This document shows positions 53,037 to 64,000 of a DNA stretch of 64,000 bases, piece after piece. The stretch spans positions 235,111,741-235,175,740 of the forward strand of contig CM041465.1 in NCBI GenBank assembly GCA_023213395.1. The letters run 5' to 3'. How positions within the stretch are numbered: the stretch's first letter is position 1; each line of letters begins with the position of its first letter. The DNA is from Cycas panzhihuaensis. Lineage: Eukaryota > Cycadophyta. Under the pieces are notes generated by a model. It was not told where the DNA came from. It did not search any database and saw nothing but the letters and a program-made list of their open reading frames with translations. The position numbers were made by a program, and so were the translations under genes.

Positions 53037-54963
53037 GGAAAGAGTTGTTGATTGGGATCTTTGACGAATTAGAAATTGATGCATCTACTAATTTTTTGGC
53101 CACAGTTATATCCTTCTTAAATTTATGATTGATGACTTTAAGATCGTATTCTTGGAGAAGGAGGGCCCACTTACCCATTCTCCCTATTAAATCAGATCAT
53201 ATCATTAAATAGTGTAATGGGTCTAATTAAATAATCATATGTGTCATATTTCTAAGGAGGTGATGCTAGAGCTTCTTGGTAGTAAAGACCAAATCTAAGC
53301 ATTCTTTTTCTGTTAGGGGGTAATTTAGTTTAGCCATAAATAAGGTATGGCTTATAAAATAGATGACTCACCTAATCTTGGAATTATCTTCTTAAGACAA
53401 CATGGAACCAATGAACTCATCAATTATTAAGGTGTAAAGAATGAAGGGCTGATCAAATATGGTTGGTGCTAAAATAAGGGTCATGATAAGGGCTTATTTA
53501 TGTTGGAGGAATGCTGTTTGGATCTTAGGAATTCACAAAAATGGGGTCCCCTTCTTAAGCAGATTAGTTAGGGGTATCACATTGATAGTGAAATCTATAA
53601 GAAATTGCCATAGGAAGCCAAGGCAGCCCAAGAATAACTTGATTTACTATTCGGTTTTGGGCAGTGGAATCTAAACTATGGCCTTAAGCTTGTCTAGGTT
53701 GATTTCAATCCCTTCTTAGGATATGAGGAACCCAAACAACTTGCCAGCCATTATCGCAAAGATGCATTTAAGTGAGTTTAGGCTAACATGATATTTATAG
53801 CATCAAGAAAAGATCTTTCTTAAGTCTACAGGGTGATCAACCCTCTTGTAGGATAAACCCATGAGATCATCCATAAAGACCTCTAGAATGTTATTGATGA
53901 GATCATGGAAGATAAACTGCATGGCTCTTTGGTAAATCACCTCGGTATTCTTTAAATCAAATGGCATATCCTTATAAGCAAATTTACCCCACATAATAGT
54001 GAAAACCATCTTGTGGTGGTCTTCCAAAGATATCTAGATTTAATTATATCCAGAAAAGTCATCCATCTAATACATAACTTCAAACCCAACAATGCAGTTG
54101 ATAATTTGATCAATGAATGGTAATGGAAAATTGTCCTTGGGATATGCATTATTGATCTCCTAAAAGTCAATACAGATCTTAATCATCCCATTTTTCTTTA
54201 TCACTAGGACAATATTTGACACCCATTTAGGGCAATCGATGGAAGTGATAAGGCCTACAATGTGTAACTTTTCCACTTCCATTTTGATGGTAATATATAG
54301 TTTTGGGTGTAGCAGGTACTACTTTTGCTTTACTGGGTGGGCACCTAAGATTATAGTAAGGTTGTGTGTGATGACCTTGGGGTCAATGCCCTTCATATCA
54401 GAATAATTCTAAGCAAAAACGTCACAGAATATCTTCATGTACTTCTCAACTTCTTAGGGAGAACATTTAGCCCCTATCTTAATGATCTATTTAGGGATGA
54501 GGATAATATCCTTGATCAACCCTACATATAAAATATTTCTCTCTTCAAAGTTGGGAGGGGCTTGGTCTATAGATGGGTCAAGAAGAGTGGTTGTCTCATT
54601 AGGGTTAACTAATGGGGAGTTTATAGCTAGGCACTTCTAAAAACCTAGCTTGTAATACTTGCCAGGCAAGTTAGATGAAGATCTTACTAAATGCTTAAGT
54701 AAATCTTTATGATTCTTGAAGGAATCAATCCCATGGATTATTTTGCTTAGAGGGATGTGAGGCATTTACAAGGGGATAGTAGGTTGGTAATGGTCACACA
54801 ATCAATTTACATAGCATGGTAATTCTTCCAATAAGTTGGAGTGCATACTCATGATCAACCCTCTTGTAGGTTGTAGGGAAGGGAGTGGAGATGGTTTTGG
54901 ATCACAAATAATTGACTCATCATGTGAAAAGACCGAGTCATATTCATCATCATCATTGCAAGT
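53037..54963 (-). pseudogene. Element A: protease-RT linker, reverse transcriptase and RNase H
   Basis: Minus strand. The linker (54963-54330) has CNDDDEYDSVFSHDESII and, just before RT, MKGIDPKVITHNL. RT shows VEKLHIVGLITSIDCPKWVS, INNAYPKDNFPLPFIDQII, HHKMVFTIMWGKFAYKDMPF, VFMDDLMGLSYKRVDHP (active-site FMDD intact), KLFLGCLGFLWQF and TNLLKKGTPFLW. RNase H follows with FILYTLIIDEFIGSMLS and LNYPLTEKECLDLVF and runs to INNSFPN at the B insertion site. Many Gln codons have become TAG or TAA. The right end is cut by element D. Confidence 0.9.
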
Positions 54964-57384
54964 TGTTTTAACAAAATCCAGCCTTTGATTTGTATTTGGT
55001 TTGTATTTGTACGTTTTGACATGTTTATTGTATGGTTTCATAGAAAATGAATGATGGATTTGCTTGATTATGAATTAGGCCATGTTTTGATGAAAGAATG
55101 TATAAATTTTGTTTAATGGTTTATGGTGAATGATGATGTGATCTATATTTTTACCCATCTCTTGCCAATGACTTAGACTATGGCACTAAAAGTTTTTCAT
55201 TATAATCAATTTTACCTAATGCCTCCTTTAAAACTTACTACTTTTACATTTTATCCTTGATTTCACTGAACTTAGTCATTTCTTTTTATCATTTTTAGGC
55301 TTTCCATCTTGTTCTGGGCCTATTTATTCATTTATAAAGTCATTTATACTTCAATTCATATTCAAAAGTCATTTTCTGAATTATTGATAAGTTGATTTTT
55401 ACCTCCATATTTGTCACATTTTTTGCTCTTCCAAAAATGTGACTAGTTGCATTTTTAGAATAAAGTCACATTTTTATAGGTATAAAAACACGTCTGGTCA
55501 TGTTTTTTATTGTCATGCATGTACAACTTGGCTAGCACACTAAAATTTTGCATATTACCACCCAAATGTTGTGGGATCTTATCTCTTCAATGCCCAAGAA
55601 TGATGGCAAGGGTTTGGTGATTCATTATTGATGATTTAGGATGTAATTCAATCAAGTTTGTGGTGAATCTTTTGAGTTTTCTTAGAGATTTTGAAGATTT
55701 CTATAATTGTGACTGAAACTTGGATTTTGAAGAGAGTTGTAACTGAAATCATGGAAAATTTTTGATGCTATAACTTTGTGTATTACTAGTATTCAAATGT
55801 TGATGGTCTAAGCTTTAATCTTTTTGACTTTTATCAAAGTTTCAATATTCAAACTTCTTCTAATTGGGTAAGGTCTTTCCTATTAAGTTTCTAATTCATC
55901 TCACAATATTTTGAAGGTGGATTTTACTCATAAATTGCTCTTTTCTTTGGTTGATTACTACATTAGTCTTGTGTTCATTTTGGGCTTTGAAGTACTTGCT
56001 AAAAGGCTAGCCCTTTATGGGGTTCCTTAAGGGTTAGACTAGGGTGGGGAATGGTCATCTCTCCACTGCTTATCTAGCTATTCCTTCATATTCCTCTATA
56101 GCAGCTTGTATTTTAGGCAATTCACCACTCCTTTTAGCATTTTTTTGCTATGGTTTAGCCTTTTTTTCTTTTATTGGTACTCTTTTTAGTTTGTTTTAAA
56201 GGAAAGCATTAGAAAAGATTAATCAGCTAGAAGGAAATTTACCATTTTGAGGTATTTATTTATAATAGGAAAGAAGTTTTAATTTCATAGTCTTATGGTT
56301 TACCTGATTTTACTTTTAAGTTTACCTTTTTTCCTCTTCAAAAGAAAAGTTGAAAGTATTGAAAAGCAAATGCATATCTAATTTTTCATCTTGTTAAAAG
56401 TTCAAGGATCCTTTTAGAGCCTATCTTACTCCAATCATGATAGAACCTTTAGAACTAAGACCTTATATCAGAGTTGTGGTTCATATTTTCTCTTTGCATG
56501 TAATCTCATAGGTTTGAAAATTCATTAAAAATAGTAGTAACATCTTCTTTAAATCTCTTTTTTCTTTGCATTATACATCATCTTTTTCAAAGAATTAGTT
56601 GCATATATGTAAAGTGATATCTTTCAAATAACTATACATGTCATTGATTTCTTTAGAAAGCTTACACAAACATTTATACAATGTGTGTTACATCTCATGA
56701 AAATATCTTTCTATTTATTGTAAGGTGTATATGTTGCATGTAGAAGGATAATTTCATATTTGCATTTACATCTTTTATTTTTTGAAGAAGAGAAAAGACA
56801 TAAAAATCTTACATATATCTAGTTTTAATTTTTCTTTCTTTGTTGATTGAAAGTAAAGTAGGCCCTTTGATGTACCTTTTTTACTTTGTTGAGAATAACA
56901 AAAAAAGAAAAACAAAAATATAAAATGAAACACAAGATACAAAATGAAAAACAAAACAAGGCAAACATAAATAAGGAAAAGAAATAAGAAAGAGGAGTAA
57001 AACAAGAAGGATAACTTTTCTATTTACCTACCCTTTCTTATATCTAAGTAGAACTTGAAAGGTTAAAAAGATTATATGAAAGGAGTCCCTAAGAAGGAAA
57101 TTTAAAATATTTTTAGTGTAGCTCCAAATATAAACTCCTTCACCTAGTTTTGTAGGTTAGTGGATTATACTACCCCCCTTTCACATCCATACCCTTCATC
57201 ACATTCTACATCCACACTTTATTAGATGGCATAACTAGGCAAAGACTCCTTCTCAGGAGTTGGGAAAAGGTGGTTCCTTAGGACTCCTTAAACTCCATAT
57301 CTCCCACTTTTAATTGAGACAAAGACCATACCTTAACAATCGAGGAATATCTAGTTTAGGTCCTCTTAAGTACATACCATCCTT
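54964..57384 (+). mobile_element. Element D: 5' LTR (about 2421 bases)
   Basis: Starts TGTTTTAACAAAATCC, aligning with TGTTTCACCACAACTTGG of the E 3' LTR, and shares with it the CCCTTTATGGGG block, the polypyrimidine/AAAAAG-rich middle and the ACTCC...GGAGT hairpin (57245-57260). The right boundary is placed just before the primer site and could be off by a few bases. No gene inside. Confidence 0.75.
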
Positions 57385-57385
57385 C

Positions 57386-57403
57386 TGGCAACTATATTGA
57401 GAG
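57386..57403 (+). other. Primer binding site of element D
   Basis: TGGCAACTATATTGAGAG aligns with the B and G primer sites (TGGTGACCATACTAGGGA), differing almost only by transitions. Confidence 0.6.
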
Positions 57404-57549
57404 ATACCATTTATTCAATTTTAAAGTAATAGAAACTACAACACCTACTCTTAGGTATACCTTGAGGATCCAAGGCCTTCTGTCTGATTCTCAAGTATAC
57501 CCGTGATACTTTAATCATGAAGTCTCATCATCCTATGTAGAATCTTTAG

Positions 57550-59990
57550 AGCTTCAAGCATGACACTTATGTTTATTCTCCTAAAGATTCAACCCAATTA
57601 TACAACATACCAATGGAAGAAGGATGCCTTAAACTCTCTTAATACCTAAGCGATTCTTTTTTTGTAGAACCCTCTTTTGCATAAGAAGAACCACTATTTG
57701 GTCAACCACATTCATCCTTCTTTGAGCCAGTTCTCACTAAGATTCCTACTCCACTATACTTACCTAGCTACTAAGACCTATTTCACCTGGAGACTCATAT
57801 TATAACATTCCTATTACAATATCTTTAGATTGATCTCTTAAGTGAGAATTATGAGTTAATAAAGGTAGAGCCCCCACCTAATACCATTTGGTCTCCTCAT
57901 CCTTCTCATCCTCCTTCACCAAGACCTATAGCATGATCCCATTCTCTGTCTTTAGAGGAAGTTAATGACCATAAATCAACTCATTTATAGCCATGCCAAT
58001 CTCCTCTTAAACAACAAGTTTAGAATTACTCTCCTCATTCTATACCCCCCATCCATGGAGGTACCATCACCATTTCTACTTATGGTAACCTTAGTGCTAT
58101 GCATGCATCCACCTCTAGTTAAGTGATTATGTCTTTACCCAGTTTATGACCAATTTATTCTTATTCCACTAGGATTTCCTCTCCCCATCTTGCTTCCTCT
58201 ACCACTAAATTACCCCCTCACACATCACATACCATTTGGTCTTATTGTTTTAGACCTTGCCTACCATTACCTAGAGAATCTAATATGATTCTCTCTTCTC
58301 AACATGTTTCTTACCCTTATTCCACTCATCCTCATGCTTCAATGAGTTAATCATAAGATTTGAGGGTTTCTAATCCTAATTCCCCTTCATACATTCTTAG
58401 ATCCACTCCACAACCTGATTCTTTTTACACTTTCAATTTAAGTTTCCCTCAATACCTTATACCTCAAACCAACTCTATGGTTAACCTTGTAGCATGGTTT
58501 AATCCCCCATCTACTTTTCCACCCCATGATGTTTCTCAATAACAACCACTACTACAACAACCTATCCATTTATCTACTCCACATCCATCATCCTCACCTC
58601 AATGTACTACTATGTTAAGGCCAAGGATCCCTTTCCTTGATTATATGAAGTCTCCTTTTTTGTGTGAGATCTTGTTATCTCCTATGCCTCTATTTCTTCT
58701 CGAGCTACTTAAATTTTTTTGTGACTCTTCTCAGGATCCTACTTTCCACATATAGGCATTTACACTTGATTGTATGGATTTCATTCCATACAATTATATC
58801 ATGATGCACCTATTTCCTAAATTTCTTCAAAGTGATGCTTTAAAGTTGTTTTACCATCTCCCCTCAACTTTTGTCCTCTTATTCTAGTAATTAGTTGACT
58901 CTTTTATTAACTATTTTGATGTGGTGAGACTATTTGAATCAATCATTAAATCTTTATTACCCATCAAGTAGAACCATGATAAAATATCAAGGAACTTTGT
59001 TAGAAGATTTCAAGATTAGGTATATGTTTATCACTTACATCTTGATCTTAGCCTACTATTCGATCTATTTACCAATGTGTTGAGGCCCCATGTACACTTA
59101 GAAGTTTTGAAACTTAGTCCCTAAGTATATAAAAAAGTGGTTGATCATTGCTTAGCCTTATAACCATTTGAAATTCAAATAGGTATCAGGAAGGTTGGGA
59201 AACCTATGTCCTCTAAGGAAGTAATTAAAATCATAAAGGCTTCCCATCCTAAACCCACTTATGATCATCTGACTTATTCAATTAGATAATTAGAGTACAT
59301 AATCAATATTAAATTATATGTTAATGCTCCTTCTCAGAGTCAACCTTCCCAAGAGACCAAAGTTACTCACCTTACTGAGGGGAGGAAGAAATAAGCTCCT
59401 CCCCCACCTTCTCCTCCCTTTAAAAAGTTAAAGTGGTGCTCATACCATTAAACTGATGTATATAATAGAAGTAAGTGTTATACCATTTAAAAGATAATAC
59501 AAAATATAAATGCCCAACCAAACTACTATTCTAAGTCATCTTAAGACTATATGATCTACACAGATCCATTGCCTCAACATAATAAGAAGATAAATAAAGA
59601 TGATAAAGGTAAGGAAAAGTAGATCCAAGGTGATGAAGGTGAACCTTCGAGTTCTAATTCATCAAATAAGACTACAATTCCTATAATCATCCTAACAAAA
59701 AGAATTAACAATCAATCATAACCACCTCCTAAAGGTGGTAACACCAAGAGAACTATAAACATAGTGGAGACCACAAAGAGTACAGGTCCATCTAAATCAT
59801 CTGATAATTTAACGGTAAGGAAACTTGACTCTTTACCTTTAGTACTCCCCCATCTCATTAGGTTTAGGTCCATTCCCTCTAGTTCAAAGGATGGATCATT
59901 CTCTTTAGTTAAGAAGTTAAAGTCTATTCCAATAGGCATATTAGTTAATGATTTCCTAGAGTATTACTTTGAGCAATGTTAACTTTTATT
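57550..59990 (+). pseudogene. Element D: gag
   Basis: Plus strand, one reading frame with numerous TAA/TAG stops. A Pro/Ser-rich N-terminal part (to about 58640) precedes the capsid-like domain: DPTFHI-AFTLDCMDF, SDALKLFYHLPS, LVDSFINYFDVVRLF, NFVRRFQD and VLRPHVHLEVLKLS, aligning with the gag of G. A Cys-X3-His knuckle-like segment (KLKWCSYH...SKCYTI) lies near 59425-59485. The start codon was not determined. Confidence 0.8.
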
Positions 59991-60789
59991 TGATGTATTG
60001 GAAGTTCTTGTGATAGTTTCTTCACTCATCTCTACTTTTTCTTTTGATTTAGCTACCTTGTTTAGTCATTTCGCCTATGCATCAAAAGACATACCCCCAT
60101 TTTACATTGAGATTATGAAGGATGATATCAATATCAAATGAGTTATTATTGATGAGGGATCATTTATAAATGTAATCCATCTTCATCTTATTAAGGATTT
60201 AGAGATTTCTGTTTTTGATCCATATGAGTGGATTTTCCAAGGGTATGATAAAAATTAGAAGGTACCCTTGGGTCAAGTCACTCTTCCTCTTACATTGGAA
60301 GAAAAGATAGTTCTTATCGAGCTTATCATTACTGATCTAGACTTAAAATATAACATTCCTTTAGGTAGATCATGGATCACCTAAATGTCAACAGTTTTTT
60401 CTTCCCTCTTTAATGAACTTAGGTTCATCCATGAGGGGTAATTGAAAATTATCAAGCAAAAGCCAAAACCTATTAAGCAATCAATTCCTCTTATTGAGAC
60501 TTTTCTGGAACTTGGTGAATCCTTGAACTTCGTTAAGTATTTCTTTCAATCGCTTAGGTTAGGTCAATACTCTAATATTGAAGCCTCTTCTACCCAACTA
60601 GAGATGAAGGATGTGGATTTAGTTAAAATTATTCCTTTGTCATTAGGTTTCCCATCTATCCTTATTCCTCTATATTTGATTGATTGCTCTTTGGTTTCCT
60701 CTTCTTCTATTTATGATGAAGAAGTAGCTTCTCACTCTATCGTATCTCATGGAGGTCTATCCCTAATTAGGGCTCATTGGCACAAATAG
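59991..60789 (+). pseudogene. Element D: protease
   Basis: Same frame as gag. IPPFYIEIMKDDINI, then VIIDEGSFINVIHLHLIKDL with the catalytic Asp kept (IDEGS against IDNGS), VPLGQVTLPLTLEEKIVL, NIPLGRSW and NELRFIHEG. After it a 115-codon open linker (60442-60789) begins KQKPKPIKQSIPLIE. Unlike in B and G, the active-site Asp survives. Confidence 0.85.
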
Positions 60790-61790
60790 CTTCCCTCCCA
60801 TTCAGGGTCATTTCTCATAGGTTTTATACTTGCCCTTAGGGGTAAATATAATGGTTCCTCATATCACCACTCTTTTAGTTACTACTTCTTCAATTTTAGT
60901 TAAGCATAATCCATGTGTTAGTGCTCCTCTATCTTTCTCTTGCTCTTTATCTTTAAGATATGGTTGAATAGACATGAGAGAAAGATGTTATTACATCAAC
61001 ACCCAAACTTATAATCAATGGGTGAAGATATTGATTCACTTGATGTAGGTCAACATAGTTGCAATAACTCCACTAGAGTAAGGGAAGTTAACTTGATTTC
61101 TAATATTTCTTGTCCTTCTTATTCTCATGTGGATTCTTTCCCATCCTCTCTTATCTTAATATCTTTATCTAATCGAGAGTGTAGTGTGAATCATCAAGAG
61201 TTTAATCAAGTTTTTCCTTTAATTTAGGAGTTCACAGATAGACTAATTTTCTTTTCTCATGTTTCTTTAATTATGGAGTTAGTTCCCACTTATCCAAACT
61301 CTTTGGTTAGTCCTCTTCTACCTTTCACTCCTCTTTCTCCATCTACTTTCCAATCTAAAACCCTTCTCCTCATCAACCTCTTCCATTTGGATCATTTTAA
61401 AAATGATGAGGTGATCGTAGAGCATCTAGTGGATTCATTTCCTAGTTTCCCTGATGGACATCATAAGTTGGGTTTCTCAAAATCTATAGTTAATCATTCT
61501 TAACCCTAAGAGTCTATTTCTTCAATTAAGCTTGCCCCTCCTCATTTTTAGGAAGGGAATGTTATGCTTATGGAACAAACCATTGATATAGATTTGGAGA
61601 TAGAGGATATTCCTATAATTATCAAGTTGGGAGCTAGTTGTACTCCCTAAGAGATTACTCACTTTAAGGATCTCTTCTATGAGTTCTACCAATTTTTGTG
61701 TGGGATTATAAAGATATGAAAGGCCTAGACTCCTAAGTTATTAAACACAACATTACAACAATTCCTGATGTTAAACTTAAATGGTAAAAA
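60790..61790 (+). pseudogene. Element D: protease-RT linker
   Basis: Low-complexity Ser/Leu-rich spacer in the gag-protease frame, with open runs at 61018-61227 and 61273-61503. LDHFKNDEVIVEHLVDSFPSF matches DYIKNDEALLKHLAGS in the same place in B and confirms the alignment. It ends with CTP-EITHFKDLFYEFY before RT. Confidence 0.7.
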
Positions 61791-62566
61791 TAATTCCCTA
61801 TCCACCCATGCCTCTCCTTTGCCATTAAATAGGAAGTGGAGAAATTATTAGTAGTTAGATTCATTGGGAGTGTTGATTATTTTCAATGGGTTTCTAACAA
61901 AGTTCTTGTAGTAAAGAAGAATGGGTTAATTCAAATTTGCATCGACTTTTATAACATCAATTATACATGTCCTAAAGATAATTTTTCTCTCCTTTTTCTT
62001 AACCAAATTTAGGACCAGATTGTTGGTTTCAAGGTAATGTCCCATATGGATGGATTTTCAAGATATAATCAGATGTCTATACCTCATGACTACCACAAGA
62101 CCATTTTTAGAATTCCTTGGGGCACTTATATTTATAAAGTCATGCCATTTGGATTGAAGAATGTTGGTGCGATGTATCAAAGATCTATGGTCCACATTGT
62201 CTATGACTTGATCAGTAATATCATTGTTATATATTTAGATGATATGCTCATCCTTTCATAAGATTTAATCATCTGTGGATCTGAGAATAATTTTTAAAAG
62301 GAATAAGAAATATCACTTATGCCTTAGTCCTTCCAAGTGTGTTTTTATTGTTACATCAAGAAAGATGTTGGGAAACATTATTTTTCAAGATGGGATTAGA
62401 ATCAATCCTGATAAAATCGAGGCAATTATCTAAATGCCTCCCCATAAGAGTAAAAAATAATTCAAATCTTTTCTAGGTAGACTTGGTTTCTTAAGATGTT
62501 TTATTATTGATTTTACCTTAGATGTTAAGCCTATCACTAATCTTTTAAAGAGAGATGTTGAATTAT
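61791..62566 (+). pseudogene. Element D: reverse transcriptase
   Basis: Plus strand, shifted frame. VEKLLVVRFIGSVDYFQWVS, ICIDFYNINYTCPKDNF, MDGFSRYNQMSIPHDYHKT, YKVMPFGLKNVGAMYQRSM and IVIYLDDMLILS with an intact YLDD box (about 62224-62256). Then MLGNIIFQDGIRINPDKIEAII, FKSFLGRLGFLR and ITNLLKRDVEL. RNase H does not follow: coding sense stops abruptly near 62566. Confidence 0.9.
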
Positions 62567-63044
62567 GATCGACTCCTCCCCCTCCATATTGAAGATAAAC
62601 TACGACTTTGAAACTTTTTCCCTTTGCTTAGTGAGCTAAAACTATGGGCAAACTCCTCTTCTTTCTTCTTTCTTCTTACTTTTTACTAAGTGTTGTTTTG
62701 TTTTTACAATAGATCCTACTCATAATTATGTAAGTCTTTTACTCTCTCTAACATCTACACTAGGTGTGAGACTTTCATTATTATATTTGGATCTCTTTCT
62801 CTTTTGGGTTCTATACTAAAAGAAGAGCTTGGACCCTCAACCTTATTTTATTTTTATCTTGGAAAGAGAAATGCTTCTGTCAGCTTTAGGTAACTAGTCA
62901 TTAGTTGAGATCATACTTTTATTTACTAGTTCATTACCTAGAGGTTTTCTTTTGGTCATATATCATTGATTCTTCTTAACCACTTTTATTATCCTCGATT
63001 CTCTCTATTAATCTTTCAAAGTGGATACTTATTTTTCCACATAT
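62567..63044 (+). other. Element D: non-coding segment replacing RNase H and integrase core
   Basis: No protein similarity. Contains one TTAGTGAGCTAAAACTATGG copy (about 62617-62640) of the motif repeated at 5404-5910 in E, and pyrimidine-rich stretches. Homology with E resumes near 62950 (TTTTGGTCATATATCA, E 770). Confidence 0.6.
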
Positions 63045-63200
63045 TCTTCATGTTCGGAGATACCATGATTTTGATCTTCTCTTTTCCCAAAGTTTGATCC
63101 TTAAGGAGATTGGTCCTTTTTATTGTAAAGTCTATTTAAAAAGGATAAATCCTTATTGTATTGAGTAAAAGAGTTTCCTAGATGGATAATTATGATCCTT
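63045..63200 (+). pseudogene. Element D: integrase C-terminal remnant
   Basis: ILKEIGPFYCKVYLKRINPYCIE resembles the GPF/Y module; it aligns with 865-1010 of E at the DNA level (AGATACCATGATTTTGAT in D). Only this tail of integrase remains. Confidence 0.5.
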
Positions 63201-63219
63201 TTCTCTTAAAAATATGGAA

Positions 63220-63227
63220 GTGAAAGT

Positions 63228-63260
<33 letters not shown>

Positions 63261-63262
63261 TA
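63220..63262 (+). repeat. (TA)n(GA)n microsatellite in D
   Basis: TATATATATATATATA followed by GAGAGAGAGAGAGAGAG, at the position where E has an A/G-rich tract (1039-1157). Confidence 0.95.
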
Positions 63263-63590
63263 AAAGAAAGTTTATTATTATCATCCTCTTATAATCTAGG
63301 GCAAGTTGCATGATAGCTTCATCCCCACCTATCTATTTATAGGTTGGGTTCATTTGGATGAGTCATTTAGTATTTTAAGATCTAGTTACTTAGATCCACT
63401 GTGGCCTTAGTTATGATCAAACCCTGCTTGACACCTTGTTGGTATTGATTATGATTATCCTACTTATAATTCTTTCTTTTCTTCACCACAGTTAGAATTA
63501 AGCGAATTTGTTTACCATCTCCTTATCGATTAATTCCCATACCTTTCTCTATTAATCACACAATCTCTAAACTATGATCATATTATTTCC
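63263..63590 (+). other. Element D: spacer before second RNase H
   Basis: Non-coding; aligns closely with 1160-1474 of E (TATAATCTAGGGCAAGT, CACTGTGGCC, ACCATCTCCTTATC). Confidence 0.7.
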
Positions 63591-63977
63591 ATGTCATTGA
63601 GTATCTTCACTGATGGAGGTAGTAGGAGAAACCCAAGAATGTCTACTTCTTCTTGGGTGATTTATGGCCATTCAAGAACTCCCCTCCTCTAGGGTAACCA
63701 ATAATGAAGTTGAATATCTTGTTATTATAGGAGCCTTATCAGATGTTTCTTACTTTTACCTTGGACCTATTACTATATATATTGACTCTTAGGTTATAGT
63801 TTATTAATTGGTTGGGATGTATCAGGTTCATTCCTCGCGACTCCTTCTCTTGTATCATCAACCTTCATCATAATTGTCCCAATTTTCTTTGGTTACCATT
63901 CAATGTATACCTCGTTACCTTAACCTTGAAGCTGATGCTCTCGTTTCCTTGATCCTTAATGATTATTTTAGTTGACT
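63591..63977 (+). pseudogene. Element D: second RNase H domain
   Basis: MSLSIFTDGGSRRNPRMS with Asp8, then a small deletion and shift. After it come TNNEVEYLVIIGALSDVSYF (Glu), IYIDS (Asp) and RYLNLEADALVSLI with the last Asp, so all four acidic positions can be found across two frames. Counterpart of 1475-1870 in E. Confidence 0.78.
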
Positions 63978-64000
63978 CTCTTCTTTTTGCTAGGGGCACC

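Larger units (their letters stand above)
12163..54963 (-). mobile_element. Element A: oldest Tat-like retrotransposon, split by nested insertions
   Basis: The host layer of the nest, on the minus strand. Surviving parts are 53032-54963 (protease-RT linker, RT, RNase H) and 12163-14448 (integrase and the end of the antisense ORF), separated by element B. The two halves join between RNase H and integrase: ITVAKKL...INNSFPN on the right continues as SILDIQEANPYAL on the left, matching the uninterrupted equivalent in B (VVAKQL...DDSLPNEL, ILVIQDLP). The left side is truncated by copia F, the right side by element D. No LTR of A is present. Confidence 0.8.
54964..64000 (+). mobile_element. Element D: Tat-like retrotransposon running off the right edge
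   Basis: Plus strand, same family as E: 5' LTR 54964-57384, primer site, gag, protease, RT, then a large pol gap, an integrase tail, a TA/GA microsatellite and the second RNase H at the window end. Inserted in the protease-RT linker of A; CAAGT at 54959-54963 would be the left target duplication. The 3' LTR is outside the window. Confidence 0.8.

Noticed and set aside
56775-57005. 76-codon minus-strand frame rich in Phe and Leu, like a membrane protein
   Set aside because: Complement of an A-rich LTR stretch (AAAACAAAA repeats); low complexity, not conserved in E.
1-64000. tRNA, rRNA or other structural RNA genes
   Set aside because: None recognised; the TATCAGAGC stretches at 11851 and 46845 are primer binding sites complementary to tRNA, not tRNA genes.

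Overview
The window looks like heterochromatic nuclear DNA of a seed plant with a large, repeat-rich genome. I see no host gene, rRNA, tRNA or CRISPR array. Essentially every base can be assigned to a nest of LTR retrotransposons. The plant origin follows from Ty3/gypsy Tat-like elements with an extra (archaeal/plant-type) RNase H and an antisense open reading frame with plant-mobile-domain-like motifs, a chromovirus, and a Ty1/copia fragment, with decay dominated by C-to-T changes of the kind expected from plant CG/CHG methylation. The species cannot be named from this.

Layout, with element letters used throughout. A (minus strand, Tat-like) is the oldest layer; only 12163-14448 and 53032-54963 of it survive here. 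Into A went B (minus, Tat-like, 14449-53031, between RNase H and integrase of A), D (plus, Tat-like, 54964 to beyond the right edge) and F (minus, copia, right end 12162). F was in turn hit by E (plus, Tat-like, from beyond the left edge to 8882). B carries two later insertions: G (minus, Tat-like, 23667-38148, in the RNase H domain of B) and C (minus, chromovirus, 41204-47922, in gag of B). Five-base target duplications support C (exact), B and G (one transition each).

Coding content. A, B, D and E carry broken gag/protease/RT/RNase H/integrase pieces. G keeps gag, protease and the last part of integrase, but RT, RNase H and the integrase core are cleanly missing in frame, so it is a non-autonomous derivative. 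C is the youngest and best preserved, with a complete gag and a complete integrase reading frame. F keeps only RT/RNase H and one LTR.

The most interesting component is a gene on the strand opposite to gag-pol in B, G and E (and as a remnant in A). It has a plant-mobile-domain-like N-terminus, an acidic Gly/Ala/Pro-rich middle and a coiled-coil C-terminus. In B and G a TATA box points in its direction. In G and E a 111-115 base GT-AG intron lies at the same place in the same phase. In E its order relative to the second RNase H is reversed compared with B and G.
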